From JBFGFX01 sp965232455 (GTDB lineage Bacteria > Pseudomonadota > Gammaproteobacteria > Steroidobacterales > Woeseiaceae), in assembly GCA_965232455.1 (NCBI GenBank), contig OZ246981.1, forward strand, positions 3,782,001 through 3,846,000: a stretch of DNA of 64,000 nt, read 5' to 3'. The position numbers and the translations under genes are program-made. Below the pieces are notes generated by a model. It had not been told where the DNA came from, did no database searches, and saw only the letters and a program-made list of their open reading frames with translations. Below are positions 17,567 to 26,689 of this stretch, one piece after another. Numbering within the stretch: the stretch's first letter is position 1; every line of letters starts with the position of its first letter.

Positions 17567-18538
17567 GTGCTGAATTCCTGCAAAAACGGTCGGCCGCGCC
17601 TCGCGCGCGGCCGGCGGTTGCAGGCTATGCTTGCCGTCTTCGTTGGTCTGCTGACGCCCTGGGCGGTCAACTCGCAGACCGCCTCGGACGCCGAATACAG
17701 CCGCAGGGGCGCCGATACCTGTCTCTCGTGCCACGAGGACGAGGTAACGCTCGCGGTATTCCGCAGCAAACACGCGATACCGAGCGACCCGCGCGGTCCG
17801 TTCGGCCACGGTCAGCTGCAATGCGAGTCCTGCCACGGCCCCGGCGACGCGCATTCGGGCCGGGTGCGGCGCGGGCAGGAACGACCCGCCATCTTGAGCT
17901 TCAGCGACTTCTACCCGAACGCACCGGCCGTCGAGAACGCCATGTGCCTGGGTTGTCACGAGGGCGACGTCGGTTTCGGATGGCACGGCGGCGCGCACGG
18001 TAACGATGACGTCGCCTGCGCCGACTGTCACACGAGCCACACCGCGCGAGACGCCGTGTTGCAAACGTCTACGCAGCCCGCCGTTTGCTACGATTGCCAC
18101 CAGCTCGAGCGCAGCGAAACCCTGAAAGCGTTTGCGCACCCGTTTTTCGAGGGCAAGATGGATTGCGCTTCCTGCCACAGCGCTCACGGCGATACCGTCG
18201 CGACGGATCTCGTCCGGCAGACCTTGAACGACACCTGTTACCAGTGCCACGCCGAGAAACGCGGCCCCTTCGTCTGGGAGCATGCGCCGGTCAGTGAAGA
18301 CTGCGGGCTGTGCCACGCGCCGCATGGGTCGAATCATGCCGGCATGCTGACTCAGCGCGGACCGCTGCTGTGCCAGGGCTGCCACTCGCAGTCGGGGCAC
18401 CCCAGCGTCGCTTTTGACGCCGACGGCTTACCCGCTGCGGGCACGCCGTCGCAGTTCCTGCTCGGACAGAACTGCCTCAACTGTCACACCCAGGTACACG
18501 GCTCCAACCACCCGTCCGGCTCGAAACTGATGCGGTGA
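17567..18538 (+). CDS. MtrA/DmsE/PioA-family decaheme c-type cytochrome
   Basis: Periplasmic/transmembrane 'wire' of a porin-cytochrome complex (323 aa). It carries exactly ten CxxCH motifs distributed along the chain, from CLSCH near the N-terminus to CLNCH near the C-terminus, as in Shewanella MtrA, with similar length. A Sec-type signal peptide with a basic n-region (RLARGRR) precedes a hydrophobic core ending VNSQ. The GTG start at 17567 keeps that basic region; an ATG at 17627 would remove it. It lies 21 bases after the decaheme lipoprotein gene and overlaps the barrel gene by one base, so the three are almost certainly co-transcribed. Confidence 0.95.
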   Translation: MLNSCKNGRPRLARGRRLQAMLAVFVGLLTPWAVNSQTASDAEYSRRGADTCLSCHEDEVTLAVFRSKHAIPSDPRGPFGHGQLQCESCHGPGDAHSGRVRRGQERPAILSFSDFYPNAPAVENAMCLGCHEGDVGFGWHGGAHGNDDVACADCHTSHTARDAVLQTSTQPAVCYDCHQLERSETLKAFAHPFFEGKMDCASCHSAHGDTVATDLVRQTLNDTCYQCHAEKRGPFVWEHAPVSEDCGLCHAPHGSNHAGMLTQRGPLLCQGCHSQSGHPSVAFDADGLPAAGTPSQFLLGQNCLNCHTQVHGSNHPSGSKLMR

Positions 18539-20712
18539 TGCGAATGCCCCTTATGACCAACACTAATCCGAGCATTGCGAAAACTCCGCGATCGCGCTCG
18601 CCGCTCGTCGGTGTGCTGGTGGTCGTCGGATTCGCCGCCGCGGCAACACCCGGGAACGATGCCGACGCGCAGACGGTTGACACGAGCGAGTGGGTTTGCG
18701 AATTCTGCCCGTTCGAGACTGGCCACCGCGCCGACTACGGCGTCGGCGCGAGCAGCGTAAGCGAGGACTCGGCGTATTTTGACGACGCCACCGGCTACGG
18801 CGACGAGGGCGTCGTCGCAAACCTCGACGGCGAAGGGACCTACACGAGCGCAAACCACCGTCTCGAATGGACGGCCGAAGACTTGGGGCTTGACTCCAGA
18901 TTCGCCGAACTCCGCGGCGGTAAACCCGGCGCGTTCGACTACAAGCTCGGCTACCGCGAGATTCCGCGCCGGCAATTCATCACGACGGAGAGCATTTTTG
19001 CACGCGCCGGCGGCGACGCCCTGTCACTGCCCGTAGACTGGGTTACGGCCGGATCGACCGCCGGGTTTACGCAACTCGACGCAAACCTGTCCGCTCGCGA
19101 TATCGAGAGTGACCGCAGCATGGTCAACCTGGGCGGCCGCTATTTCCTTTCCGACGCGTTCAGCTTTACCGCGAACTACCGGAGACAGGAACAGGATGGC
19201 GTGGATATCCTCGGCGGTTCGCATTTCACGACCGCCAGCCTCCTGCCGATGCCTTTTGATTACGTAACCGACGAAGTTGACGTCGGTGTGCGTTACTCCG
19301 CGGACCGCGGTTTTTTGTCGTTGGCCTGGTATCTGTCGGACTTCGAGAGCGGCGGCGACTCGTTTGACTGGCAGAGCCCGTTCATCACCGCGGCGGGCGC
19401 CGAATCCACCGGACTGGCGCAGCCGCCCGACAATCGTTTCCAGCAGCTGTCGTTGTCCGGCGGCTATCGCTTCGTGGAGTCCCGCACCTACCTGAGTTTT
19501 TCGGCATCGGTCGGACAAATCGAGCAGGACGACACCCTGCTGCCGTATACCGGCAACGCAAACCTGGTGACGGCCCCACTGCCGCGTGCGAGCCTGGACG
19601 GCGAAGTCAACACCAGCAACTTTGCGTTTTCCGTAACGTCGCGAGTCATCGACAAAGCGCGCCTGAGACTGAGTTATCGCTATGACGAGCGCGACAACGA
19701 AACGCCGCAGGAACTGTGGAACAGGGTCATTACGGACACGTTTGTTTCGGACGATATCGAAGCGAACATCCCTTACGGCTATGAACGCGCAACGCTGAGT
19801 GCAAGTGCGGACTACGATCTCTTCGACGCATTGCGCGTTTCGGGCGGCTACGACTACAGAGACTTCGACCGGGACTTCCAGGAAGTCGCCGAACAGACCG
19901 AGGAAACAGGCTGGGGCCGCCTGCGCTGGCGCCCGAACCGGATTATCGATGTCGCCCTCAAAGGCGGTGCGTCGAGGCGCGATATCGACCGCTACAACGA
20001 GAGCTTCGCCGTCTCCCTGGGGCAGAATCCGCTCCTCCGCAAATACAACCTCGCCTTCCGCTATCGGGAATTCGGCGAACTCGAGCTGACCGCTTCCCTG
20101 CCGGAGACGCCGGTCAGCGTGACTCTCAGCGGATTTATCGCCGACGACAGTTACACGGAATCGTCACTGGGCCTCACGTCGGCGGATGAATCCCGCTTCG
20201 CGCTCGACCTGAACTGGAATTTTTCGGAGAACGGCCTGCTGTACCTGACTGGCGGCGTCGAAACTATCGAATCCACGCAGCTCGGCAGCGAGTCCTTCGC
20301 GGGCGCGGACTGGCGGGTGGACAACGAGGACGGCTTCGCGACCTTCGGCGGCGGTTTCAGAATCCAGCGGATCGCCGAAAAATTCGACCTGCAGCTCGAC
20401 TACACGCGCTCCGACGGCAACACGGAAATCGTCGTGACTTCGGACGCCGACGGACGGAGCCGTTTCCCCGACCTGGAATCGACGCTCGACTACCTGCGGG
20501 TGAAGTTGGCGTATCAACGCTCCGAACGGCTCGAAATCGCCGCGTCTCTTCGATACCAGCGCCTGGAGACCGAGGACTGGGCGCTCCAGGACGTCGGGCC
20601 CGCCACCATCCCGTCCGTGCTCACCCTGGGCGCGGAACCCTTCGACGATGACGTGTTGATCTTCGGCATGAGCTTCCGCTATGCCGTGGGAGGATCGGAT
20701 TCTTCTACCTGA
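18538..20712 (+). CDS. MtrB/PioB-family decaheme-associated outer membrane beta-barrel
   Basis: Large outer-membrane porin (724 aa) that sheathes the MtrA-like cytochrome and lets electrons cross the outer membrane. The mature N-terminus has the family's conserved CxxC motif (Cys54, Cys57 in WVCEFCPFE). The rest is a long run of alternating amphipathic strands with aromatic turns, ending in a typical C-terminal strand (FGMSFRYAVGG). The ATG at 18538 overlaps the mtrA-like TGA by one base; a GTG three bases earlier is an alternative. Known partners (MtrA, MtrC types) are encoded directly upstream. Confidence 0.94.
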   Translation: MRMPLMTNTNPSIAKTPRSRSPLVGVLVVVGFAAAATPGNDADAQTVDTSEWVCEFCPFETGHRADYGVGASSVSEDSAYFDDATGYGDEGVVANLDGEGTYTSANHRLEWTAEDLGLDSRFAELRGGKPGAFDYKLGYREIPRRQFITTESIFARAGGDALSLPVDWVTAGSTAGFTQLDANLSARDIESDRSMVNLGGRYFLSDAFSFTANYRRQEQDGVDILGGSHFTTASLLPMPFDYVTDEVDVGVRYSADRGFLSLAWYLSDFESGGDSFDWQSPFITAAGAESTGLAQPPDNRFQQLSLSGGYRFVESRTYLSFSASVGQIEQDDTLLPYTGNANLVTAPLPRASLDGEVNTSNFAFSVTSRVIDKARLRLSYRYDERDNETPQELWNRVITDTFVSDDIEANIPYGYERATLSASADYDLFDALRVSGGYDYRDFDRDFQEVAEQTEETGWGRLRWRPNRIIDVALKGGASRRDIDRYNESFAVSLGQNPLLRKYNLAFRYREFGELELTASLPETPVSVTLSGFIADDSYTESSLGLTSADESRFALDLNWNFSENGLLYLTGGVETIESTQLGSESFAGADWRVDNEDGFATFGGGFRIQRIAEKFDLQLDYTRSDGNTEIVVTSDADGRSRFPDLESTLDYLRVKLAYQRSERLEIAASLRYQRLETEDWALQDVGPATIPSVLTLGAEPFDDDVLIFGMSFRYAVGGSDSST

Positions 20713-20729
20713 GCGGAATCGAATAGCCG

Positions 20730-21947
20730 ATGAGTAAAGATAACAGCATCTGGCTGCTTGTCTTTATCATTATCGGCGTGATTGCCGGCCTGTTCGTCGG
20801 CTGGTATTGGGGCGCCGCTGCGGTCGGCGTCGCCTGGCTCGGTCAGCTGTTCCTCAACACGCTGTCGATGCTGGTCATACCGCTGCTCATCAGCGCCGTG
20901 ATTTCGGGCGTCACTTCCGTCGGCGACGTCCGCCATCTCGGCCGGCTCAGCGCCGTCACGATAACCTACTACTTCGTTACCGTCGTGATCGCCGTGCTGA
21001 TCGGGCTCGTCATGGTCAACCTGATTCAGCCCGGCGTCGGTGTGTCGACCGCGGGCCTGGAGCAGCCCGACGAAGTCATCCGCGCGGCGCAGGAACGCGA
21101 CATCGGCGACATCCTGCTTTCGATGGTGTCGCCAAACCTGATTGCCGCCGCCGCCGAGACGAATCTTCTGCCGCTGATCTTGTGGTCGGTCGCCTTCGGC
21201 ATCGCGTTGGCGAGCCTCGACGGAAAGGGCAAACCGGCCGCCAAATTCTTCGAGAGTTTCAACGAAGGCATGATGCTGCTGGTGTCCTGGGTGATGTATT
21301 TTGCACCCATTGGCGTGTTCGGCCTGATTGCCGGCATGTTCGGCGCCGCCGGCAGCACCGACGCGTTTGTCGAGAAGATCAACGCCGTCGGTTTGCACGT
21401 GTTTACGGTGCTTTCCGGCCTGGCCGTGCACTTCGTCGTTCTCCTTCTGATCCTGCTCTTCGTTGCCAAACAGCCGTTTGCTTATCTGCTCAGCATGCTG
21501 CGGGCGATCGTGACCGCATTCGCGACCGCGAGTTCGACGGCAACGCTGCCGCTCACGATACAGTGCGCAAAAGAGCGCGGCATCGATGAACGGGCCCGGC
21601 GTTTTGTACTGCCGCTGGGCAGCACGGTCAACATGGACGGCACGGCACTCTACGAAGCCGCCGCGGCTATGTTCATCGCACAGGCGTACGGTCTGCAGCT
21701 CGGCCTGGGACAGCAGGCCATTATTGTGGTCACCGCGACGCTCGCGGCCATCGGCGCGGCCGGCATCCCGCAAGCCGGACTGGTCACGATGATCATCGTA
21801 TTGCAGGTGGTCGGGCTGCCGCTGGAAGGTATCGGCCTGCTGCTGGCGGTGGATTGGTTCCTGGATCGTTTCAGAACCGCGACGAACGTCTGGGGCGACG
21901 CGGTCGGCGCGGCGGTCGTGCATCGTTATCTGGAAGACAGGTTTTGA
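20730..21947 (+). CDS. Dicarboxylate/amino acid:cation symporter (DAACS family)
   Basis: Sodium- or proton-coupled carrier (405 aa, eight helices plus re-entrant loops) of the GltP/DctA family. Diagnostic motifs are the serine-rich hairpin SSTATLPLTIQCAKE, the unwound helix segment LPLGSTVNMDGTALY, and the second hairpin AAIGAAGIPQAGLV. The NMDGT motif binds substrate and Na+ in characterised members. It begins 17 bases after the mtrB-like gene, so co-transcription is likely. With frdCAB close by, uptake of C4-dicarboxylates such as fumarate is an attractive inference, but glutamate or aspartate are equally possible from sequence. Confidence 0.92.
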   Translation: MSKDNSIWLLVFIIIGVIAGLFVGWYWGAAAVGVAWLGQLFLNTLSMLVIPLLISAVISGVTSVGDVRHLGRLSAVTITYYFVTVVIAVLIGLVMVNLIQPGVGVSTAGLEQPDEVIRAAQERDIGDILLSMVSPNLIAAAAETNLLPLILWSVAFGIALASLDGKGKPAAKFFESFNEGMMLLVSWVMYFAPIGVFGLIAGMFGAAGSTDAFVEKINAVGLHVFTVLSGLAVHFVVLLLILLFVAKQPFAYLLSMLRAIVTAFATASSTATLPLTIQCAKERGIDERARRFVLPLGSTVNMDGTALYEAAAAMFIAQAYGLQLGLGQQAIIVVTATLAAIGAAGIPQAGLVTMIIVLQVVGLPLEGIGLLLAVDWFLDRFRTATNVWGDAVGAAVVHRYLEDRF

Positions 21948-21967
21948 GCTGAAGCCTCCGCAGGTCG

Positions 21968-22882
21968 CTAGTCGATCGTGATTTCACGCCGGTGTTTGCG
22001 GAAAAACGTGAGGCCCAGGGCAAAACCGATCAACGCGCCGCTGATGTGCGCCACCAGATTGATACCGCCCATTTCTTCCTGGGTAAACAAGGTGTAAACG
22101 TCCAGGCCGATGTAGATCAGCGCCAGAAGCCACGCCGACACCGCAACGGTGCCGATCTTGATGAGGACCCAATAGAAACAGCGCACCTTGGCCGTGGGCA
22201 TGAAAAACGCGAGCATCGCGATCATGCCCATGACGACGCCGGACAAACCGACGGTTGGCAGCGGGTTTTCCACCGACATCATCGCCACCGAATAGGAAAT
22301 ATTCGTACCGAAAACGATCGCCATGATGACGCCGGCAAACGCAAGCGATCCGACAATCAATTCGACGGCTGCGGCAAACGCGTAGAAGAACAGCAAATTG
22401 CCGATGAGATGCTCCCAGCTACCGTGAGAAAAACTCGAGGTGACCATCGTCACCGGATTCCAACTTTTTGGCGAATACCAGAGTTCCTTGGTTGTCAGCG
22501 TGGGCACCCGGGAGCGGTAGGTGCGGTATTCGTCGTCCAGGAAATCGCGAATGTACAGCTTGCTGTCTTCTTCGCTCAGCCCCGCAAAACTTTTGCTGTT
22601 CTCCGCATACTCGCCAATGATCCTGCCGGGATCGTCCGCGACGCCCAGTTCGTACATCAACTCCACGCAGCGGGCTGGCGAAGCGTCGCCGATCGATTTT
22701 TCAAGCGCAAGCATCGCAACGTGTGACCGGCTCTTCGAGCAGAACCACTCTGTTTTCTTGGTGAACTCCGCCTCGTTTGCGTACTGTTTCGAGTAGATGG
22801 CAATGCATACCAGGCTGACGAGGATCGTCAGAAACGGAATCCTGTTGAGGCTCAGGTCGAGTTTGTAAGGAAAAAACAGCAT
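21968..22882 (-). CDS. Rhomboid-family intramembrane serine protease
   Basis: Membrane protease (304 aa). Catalytic features are the GLSG motif (nucleophile Ser) in the fourth core helix, the conserved HGSWEHLIGNLLFF segment, and the general-base His in NLVAHISGALIGFALG. A large insertion of about 150 residues separates the first helix (FLTILVSLVCIAIYS) from the core and is predicted periplasmic and soluble. I chose the ATG at 22882 (MLFFPYKLDLSLN) as a typical rhomboid N-terminus; an ATG at 22909 and a frame reaching 23029 are alternatives. It converges with the symporter gene. Confidence 0.87.
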   Translation of the reverse strand: MLFFPYKLDLSLNRIPFLTILVSLVCIAIYSKQYANEAEFTKKTEWFCSKSRSHVAMLALEKSIGDASPARCVELMYELGVADDPGRIIGEYAENSKSFAGLSEEDSKLYIRDFLDDEYRTYRSRVPTLTTKELWYSPKSWNPVTMVTSSFSHGSWEHLIGNLLFFYAFAAAVELIVGSLAFAGVIMAIVFGTNISYSVAMMSVENPLPTVGLSGVVMGMIAMLAFFMPTAKVRCFYWVLIKIGTVAVSAWLLALIYIGLDVYTLFTQEEMGGINLVAHISGALIGFALGLTFFRKHRREITID

Positions 22883-23075
22883 ATAGCGGCCCCGGCGGTG
22901 ACTGACCATTTGAACATCTAAACAACGCCGATTCCGGGCGGCTATCACAGATTTCGAGCAGTTGCGGCATTCGACAGCGGGCGCTGAGCGGCCGGTCGCG
23001 CGTCGCCCGACGAACCCCTGCAAGCGCATCGTTTATACTGGCCGATAATACCGGCCCGGGAGAAGGCCCGCATCG

Positions 23076-24125
23076 ATGCAATACCTCGTAACGTTCACAC
23101 AAGTTTTTGTCATTCTCACGCTGCTCGCGTTCGGGCTCAAATACGGAAACCGCCGCCTCGTAAAGTACTTCGAGGGACGCCCGCATCTCAAGATTCGCCA
23201 GCAGCTCATTCAGATCGGCGGCGCGTTGTTCGTTGTCTTGCTGCTAATTCTCCTCATGCCGTTGGGTGACGATCTGCGCGGCAACTTGCTGGGCTTTTAC
23301 GGCATCATCGTCAGCGCGACCATCGCCCTGTCTTCTACGACACTCGTTGGCAATATCCTCGCGGGCATAATGCTCAAGGCCATTGGCAGCTGCCGCCCGG
23401 GCAACTACATCACTGTCGGCGAGCACTTCGGGCGAATCTCCGAAATGGACTTGCTACACACGGAAATACAAACCGAAGAACGCGATCTGACGACGCTGCC
23501 GAACTTGTACCTCGTTACCAATCCGGTCCGCGTCATGCGCAAATCCGGCGCCATGCTGTACGTGGAACTGTCTCTGGGCTACGACGTGTCGCGGCACCGC
23601 GTTGAAGATCTGCTGGTACAGGCGGCAAAAGACACCGGACTCGAGAGTCCGTTCGTGCAGATACGGAATCTGGGCGACTACTCGGTGACTTACCGGGTAT
23701 CCGGCGTGTTAAAGGAATCCAATCGACTCCTGGAAAAACGCCGGGAGCTGCGCGGTAAAACGATGGATGCCCTCCACGAAGCGGAGATCGAAATTGTCTC
23801 ACCCACCTTCATGAATACGCGTTCCCTCAAGAAGGACCAGACGTTCATTGCGAAGGGCGGCGAATTACCGGCTACCCGAGCCAGCGCCAAAACACCCGAT
23901 TCCGTGGTTTTCGACAAAGCGGAAAAAGCCCAGTCGGTCGAGAAGCTCCGCGAGACGCTGGACGAACTGCACGCGCAGCTGAAGAGCCTTCACGAGGCGG
24001 CGGCCGAGACAACCGACGAACGGACAACCGAGGCCGCGCGTTCGGATATCGACTTTCTCGAACAGCGAGTTGAGAGAATCAAAGCGCTGATCGAAAGAAA
24101 GGAAGCGAAGATCGCAAAGGAATAG
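23076..24125 (+). CDS. MscS-family mechanosensitive ion channel
   Basis: Small-conductance mechanosensitive channel-like protein (349 aa). Two or three N-terminal helices precede the pore/beta domain hallmark (GIIVSATIALSSTTLVGNILAGIML), the beta domain (GNYITVGEHFGRISEMDLLHTEIQ) and the C-terminal alpha/beta domain. A charged coiled-coil tail (about residues 280-349) rich in Glu and Lys is longer than in E. coli MscS. It probably protects the cell against hypo-osmotic shock, consistent with a marine habitat. The NUDIX gene starts 3 bases after its stop. Confidence 0.9.
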   Translation: MQYLVTFTQVFVILTLLAFGLKYGNRRLVKYFEGRPHLKIRQQLIQIGGALFVVLLLILLMPLGDDLRGNLLGFYGIIVSATIALSSTTLVGNILAGIMLKAIGSCRPGNYITVGEHFGRISEMDLLHTEIQTEERDLTTLPNLYLVTNPVRVMRKSGAMLYVELSLGYDVSRHRVEDLLVQAAKDTGLESPFVQIRNLGDYSVTYRVSGVLKESNRLLEKRRELRGKTMDALHEAEIEIVSPTFMNTRSLKKDQTFIAKGGELPATRASAKTPDSVVFDKAEKAQSVEKLRETLDELHAQLKSLHEAAAETTDERTTEAARSDIDFLEQRVERIKALIERKEAKIAKE

Positions 24126-24128
24126 CTT

Positions 24129-24590
24129 GTGCCTCAAACCGTGATATGCATAGGCGCTGCCGTGATAAAGGGCGACAGGCTTCTTGCCGTCAGGCAAGCT
24201 GCAGGGCACTCGCTCGAAGGTCAGTGGACGGTCCCCTGGGGCCGTTTGGAGGACGGGGAATCACCCGCCGCGGCGGTGCTGCGGGAGGTTCGGGAGGAAT
24301 CGGGGATCGTGGCTTCCGTAAACGGCCTTCTCGGCGTGCAGGAGCTCCCGGAACCCTGGAAGGGCTGGATAGCGCTTCTGTATCACTGCGACCACCGGGA
24401 CGGCAGCCCAACGCCGGACCATCGGGAAACGGACGCCGCCGAATACATGACGCTTGCGGAACTGGACGCGCTCGACGAACCGGTCGAACCATGGTCGGAG
24501 TGGTTCATGCGGCGGGTTCTATCGGAGGATTATTCGTTGAGGGCGGCAAGCGAGTCCAATCCGTATCATCCTGAAATCGGATACCTCTAG
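24129..24590 (+). CDS. NUDIX hydrolase
   Basis: Pyrophosphohydrolase (153 aa) acting on a nucleoside diphosphate linked to another group. The Nudix box is intact: GRLEDGESPAAAVLREV followed by REESGI, with the metal-binding REVREE core. The start is GTG at 24129, 3 bases after the MscS-like gene. The substrate cannot be told. Confidence 0.9.
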   Translation: MPQTVICIGAAVIKGDRLLAVRQAAGHSLEGQWTVPWGRLEDGESPAAAVLREVREESGIVASVNGLLGVQELPEPWKGWIALLYHCDHRDGSPTPDHRETDAAEYMTLAELDALDEPVEPWSEWFMRRVLSEDYSLRAASESNPYHPEIGYL

Positions 24591-24618
24591 TCGAGCGGGC
24601 CGATAACGCGTCAAACCG

Positions 24619-26034
24619 CTATTTCAACAGACGGGTGTTCGTATAGGCCCCGTACCAGCCGAACCAGAACGCGTTATGCGACGGCAATCGGGAAAGTTCG
24701 GCGCCGGCGCTCGATACCAGCCGATCCTCGCGCAGCGCCCATTTCATCCCCTGCGAATCGCGTAGTTCAGCGTCGCCGTCCCAATCGCTGAAACGCAGCC
24801 CGTTTGTTTCGTAAGCCCGGATCGCGCCGGAGCGGTCCGTGACAACCACGAATTCACGCTCCCCAATACGCTCGTGCAACAGGGGATTCGCCTTTGCGTA
24901 CGACGTCGTAATCGCCAAAGGCGCCTCTTCGCTGTCGCTGAAGACCAGGCCGAATACGTCCTCCTTGTTCGCCAGGCGCTTGTCGACCTGCGAACTGTTG
25001 AACATCAGCCGATCTGTCGCAAAGTAGTCTCGGTAGGCGGCGCCTTCGGCGTAGTCGCGCCGATGCCCGGTGTCGATCGAAAGCACCTTCGTGTCCGGAT
25101 GGCGCCGGCGCCATTCGCCCCAGGTGGTCGTGACAACCGTTCGACGCGGCAGGCGAACGTTTTTTCCGACCAGCGGACCAACCACCGGTTTACCCCACAT
25201 CGTATTCCACAAGGACTGAGTTTCCCGGTCGTACATCAGCTTGTTCGACCGAAACAGGAATCCGCTGGTGCCCATGTCGTGCCGAACGCCGCCGACCGTG
25301 GTTTCGTAAAGAATCATGGAACCACACAACGTGCAGTAAACGCCGACGACGGGCAGGTCGCCAACCGTATCGACGAACATTTCGTGCCAGGCGAGAATAC
25401 GTTTCGGGTACGCCCGCACGTCGCCGTTTACCTCCAGGCCAAAAACGACATTGTCGTCGTCCAGGTAACCCGCGTCCTCGGCGGCGATCATCTCCGGGCG
25501 GCGTAACGGCGGGATACCGTCCTGCCGAACCCCGCCCCAGCGGATTTCGTCGAGTCGAATGTCGCTCGCGTGTTCGGCGGAAAAATAGGCCGTAAAGCGC
25601 GGGTCGATTGCGCCGTACAGCCTGGATTTGAATTCGGCGTAATACGGTGGATGATCGAATTCCTGCCGCCAGGCCCAGCTAAACCAGGCGTTCAGATCGT
25701 ACCCGAAGTCCTGACGGGTACGTTTTCGTAACAACTCCATGCTACGGCGTCGCAGTATCGGCGTTCGCGTCAGGGAAACGTATTCCACCACCGCGGGCGC
25801 CAGATGATTTTCCCATCGACGATCCAGCCGCCCGATCGCCCGAAGCTGAATCGCCGGATCAGAATCCGTCAATCCCAGCAGCGCGGGTTCGTCGGCAACC
25901 TGGGGCCCAACCGTCGCGTCCCCGGCGGCGACGACGTCGGAACGACCGCAGGCTCCGGCGGTAAGGAGCAGAAACAGGAATAGCGCACTCGGGCTCAATC
26001 CGAAATGCCGGGCCCGCGTTTTGGCCGTCGGCAT
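24619..26034 (-). CDS. DUF3179 domain-containing lipoprotein
   Basis: Exported protein (471 aa) with a lipoprotein signal (LLTAGAC, Cys at about residue 29) and a DUF3179 domain over the C-terminal two thirds. The family core is clear: FGLEVNGDVRAYPKRIL, HEMFVDTVGDLPVVGVYCTLCGS and SLWNTMWGKPVVGPL. The Cys pair in YCTLC is conserved in the family. The function of DUF3179 proteins is unknown. I chose the ATG at 26034 because it begins the signal sequence; the frame continues open to 26199, but that extension has no recognisable feature. It converges with the NUDIX gene. Confidence 0.85.
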   Translation of the reverse strand: MPTAKTRARHFGLSPSALFLFLLLTAGACGRSDVVAAGDATVGPQVADEPALLGLTDSDPAIQLRAIGRLDRRWENHLAPAVVEYVSLTRTPILRRRSMELLRKRTRQDFGYDLNAWFSWAWRQEFDHPPYYAEFKSRLYGAIDPRFTAYFSAEHASDIRLDEIRWGGVRQDGIPPLRRPEMIAAEDAGYLDDDNVVFGLEVNGDVRAYPKRILAWHEMFVDTVGDLPVVGVYCTLCGSMILYETTVGGVRHDMGTSGFLFRSNKLMYDRETQSLWNTMWGKPVVGPLVGKNVRLPRRTVVTTTWGEWRRRHPDTKVLSIDTGHRRDYAEGAAYRDYFATDRLMFNSSQVDKRLANKEDVFGLVFSDSEEAPLAITTSYAKANPLLHERIGEREFVVVTDRSGAIRAYETNGLRFSDWDGDAELRDSQGMKWALREDRLVSSAGAELSRLPSHNAFWFGWYGAYTNTRLLK

Positions 26035-26247
26035 TGCCGTTCGATGAGTCGGTCGTTGGCTCGGTCGTTTGTCTCGCACGCTGAACGATGCTCCCGCAGG
26101 CCCTGCCGAACGCAAACGGAATCGGACGGGGCAATGTAATGAGCGGCGAACAAGCTCCGGACCCGTGAGTTCGGGAACTTGATCGCCGACACCGTTCAAG
26201 ATGACCGGTATGCCGACGGGCTTATTACCGGTCGCCCGCTGTCGTCA

Positions 26248-26562
26248 CTACATGTCGAACGCTTCGGCGACTTCCACGGACCCTTTCGAGTCGAGAATCG
26301 GACAGCCCTTGGCTTTCGCCAGCGCGTCGTCGAGGTCCGACGCCTCGATCAGGCTATAACCGCTCGCCGGATTGGAGCCGCCGTTGTCGGTAACGGAGCG
26401 GTCGCTGTTGACCGTGCTGGACACGCCAACCGGATTGCCGCCGTCAATCACCGCAGCCCCCATGGAGCCGAACCACTGCCCCCAGGCGTCCATCACTTTC
26501 GCCACTTCTTCGTCGGTTTGCGGTTTTTCGCCGCCGTGGTACACGAACAGGTATTTCGCCAT
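26248..26562 (-). CDS. YCII-related (DGPF-type) domain protein
   Basis: Small soluble protein (104 aa) of the YCII superfamily, a ferredoxin-like fold often encoded beside ECF sigma factors. The motif order fits: MAKYLFVYHGG, WGQWFGSMGAAVIDGGNPV, and SGYSLIEASDLDDALAKAKGCP. The start at 26562 has AGGAG about 9 bases upstream; the longer open frame upstream belongs to the shadow of the next gene. No enzymatic role can be assigned. Confidence 0.85.
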   Translation of the reverse strand: MAKYLFVYHGGEKPQTDEEVAKVMDAWGQWFGSMGAAVIDGGNPVGVSSTVNSDRSVTDNGGSNPASGYSLIEASDLDDALAKAKGCPILDSKGSVEVAEAFDM

Positions 26563-26689
26563 CGTTTTTCTCCTCTCAGGAATAGCCCCATACGATACGG
26601 GAAGTAGAGGGTATCTCCATCGCCGGCGATAAACAGTGGGCATATTGCTGATAACATGGCTCCCATGATGTGTAACCTGCACAGTCTCA

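Noticed and set aside
16742..18400. 552-codon minus-strand open frame opposite the decaheme cytochrome genes
   Set aside because: Valine/Arg-rich antisense reading of CxxCH-bearing genes; not a plausible protein.
20679..21923. 414-codon minus-strand open frame opposite the symporter
   Set aside because: Highly polar antisense of transmembrane helices, a typical artefact.
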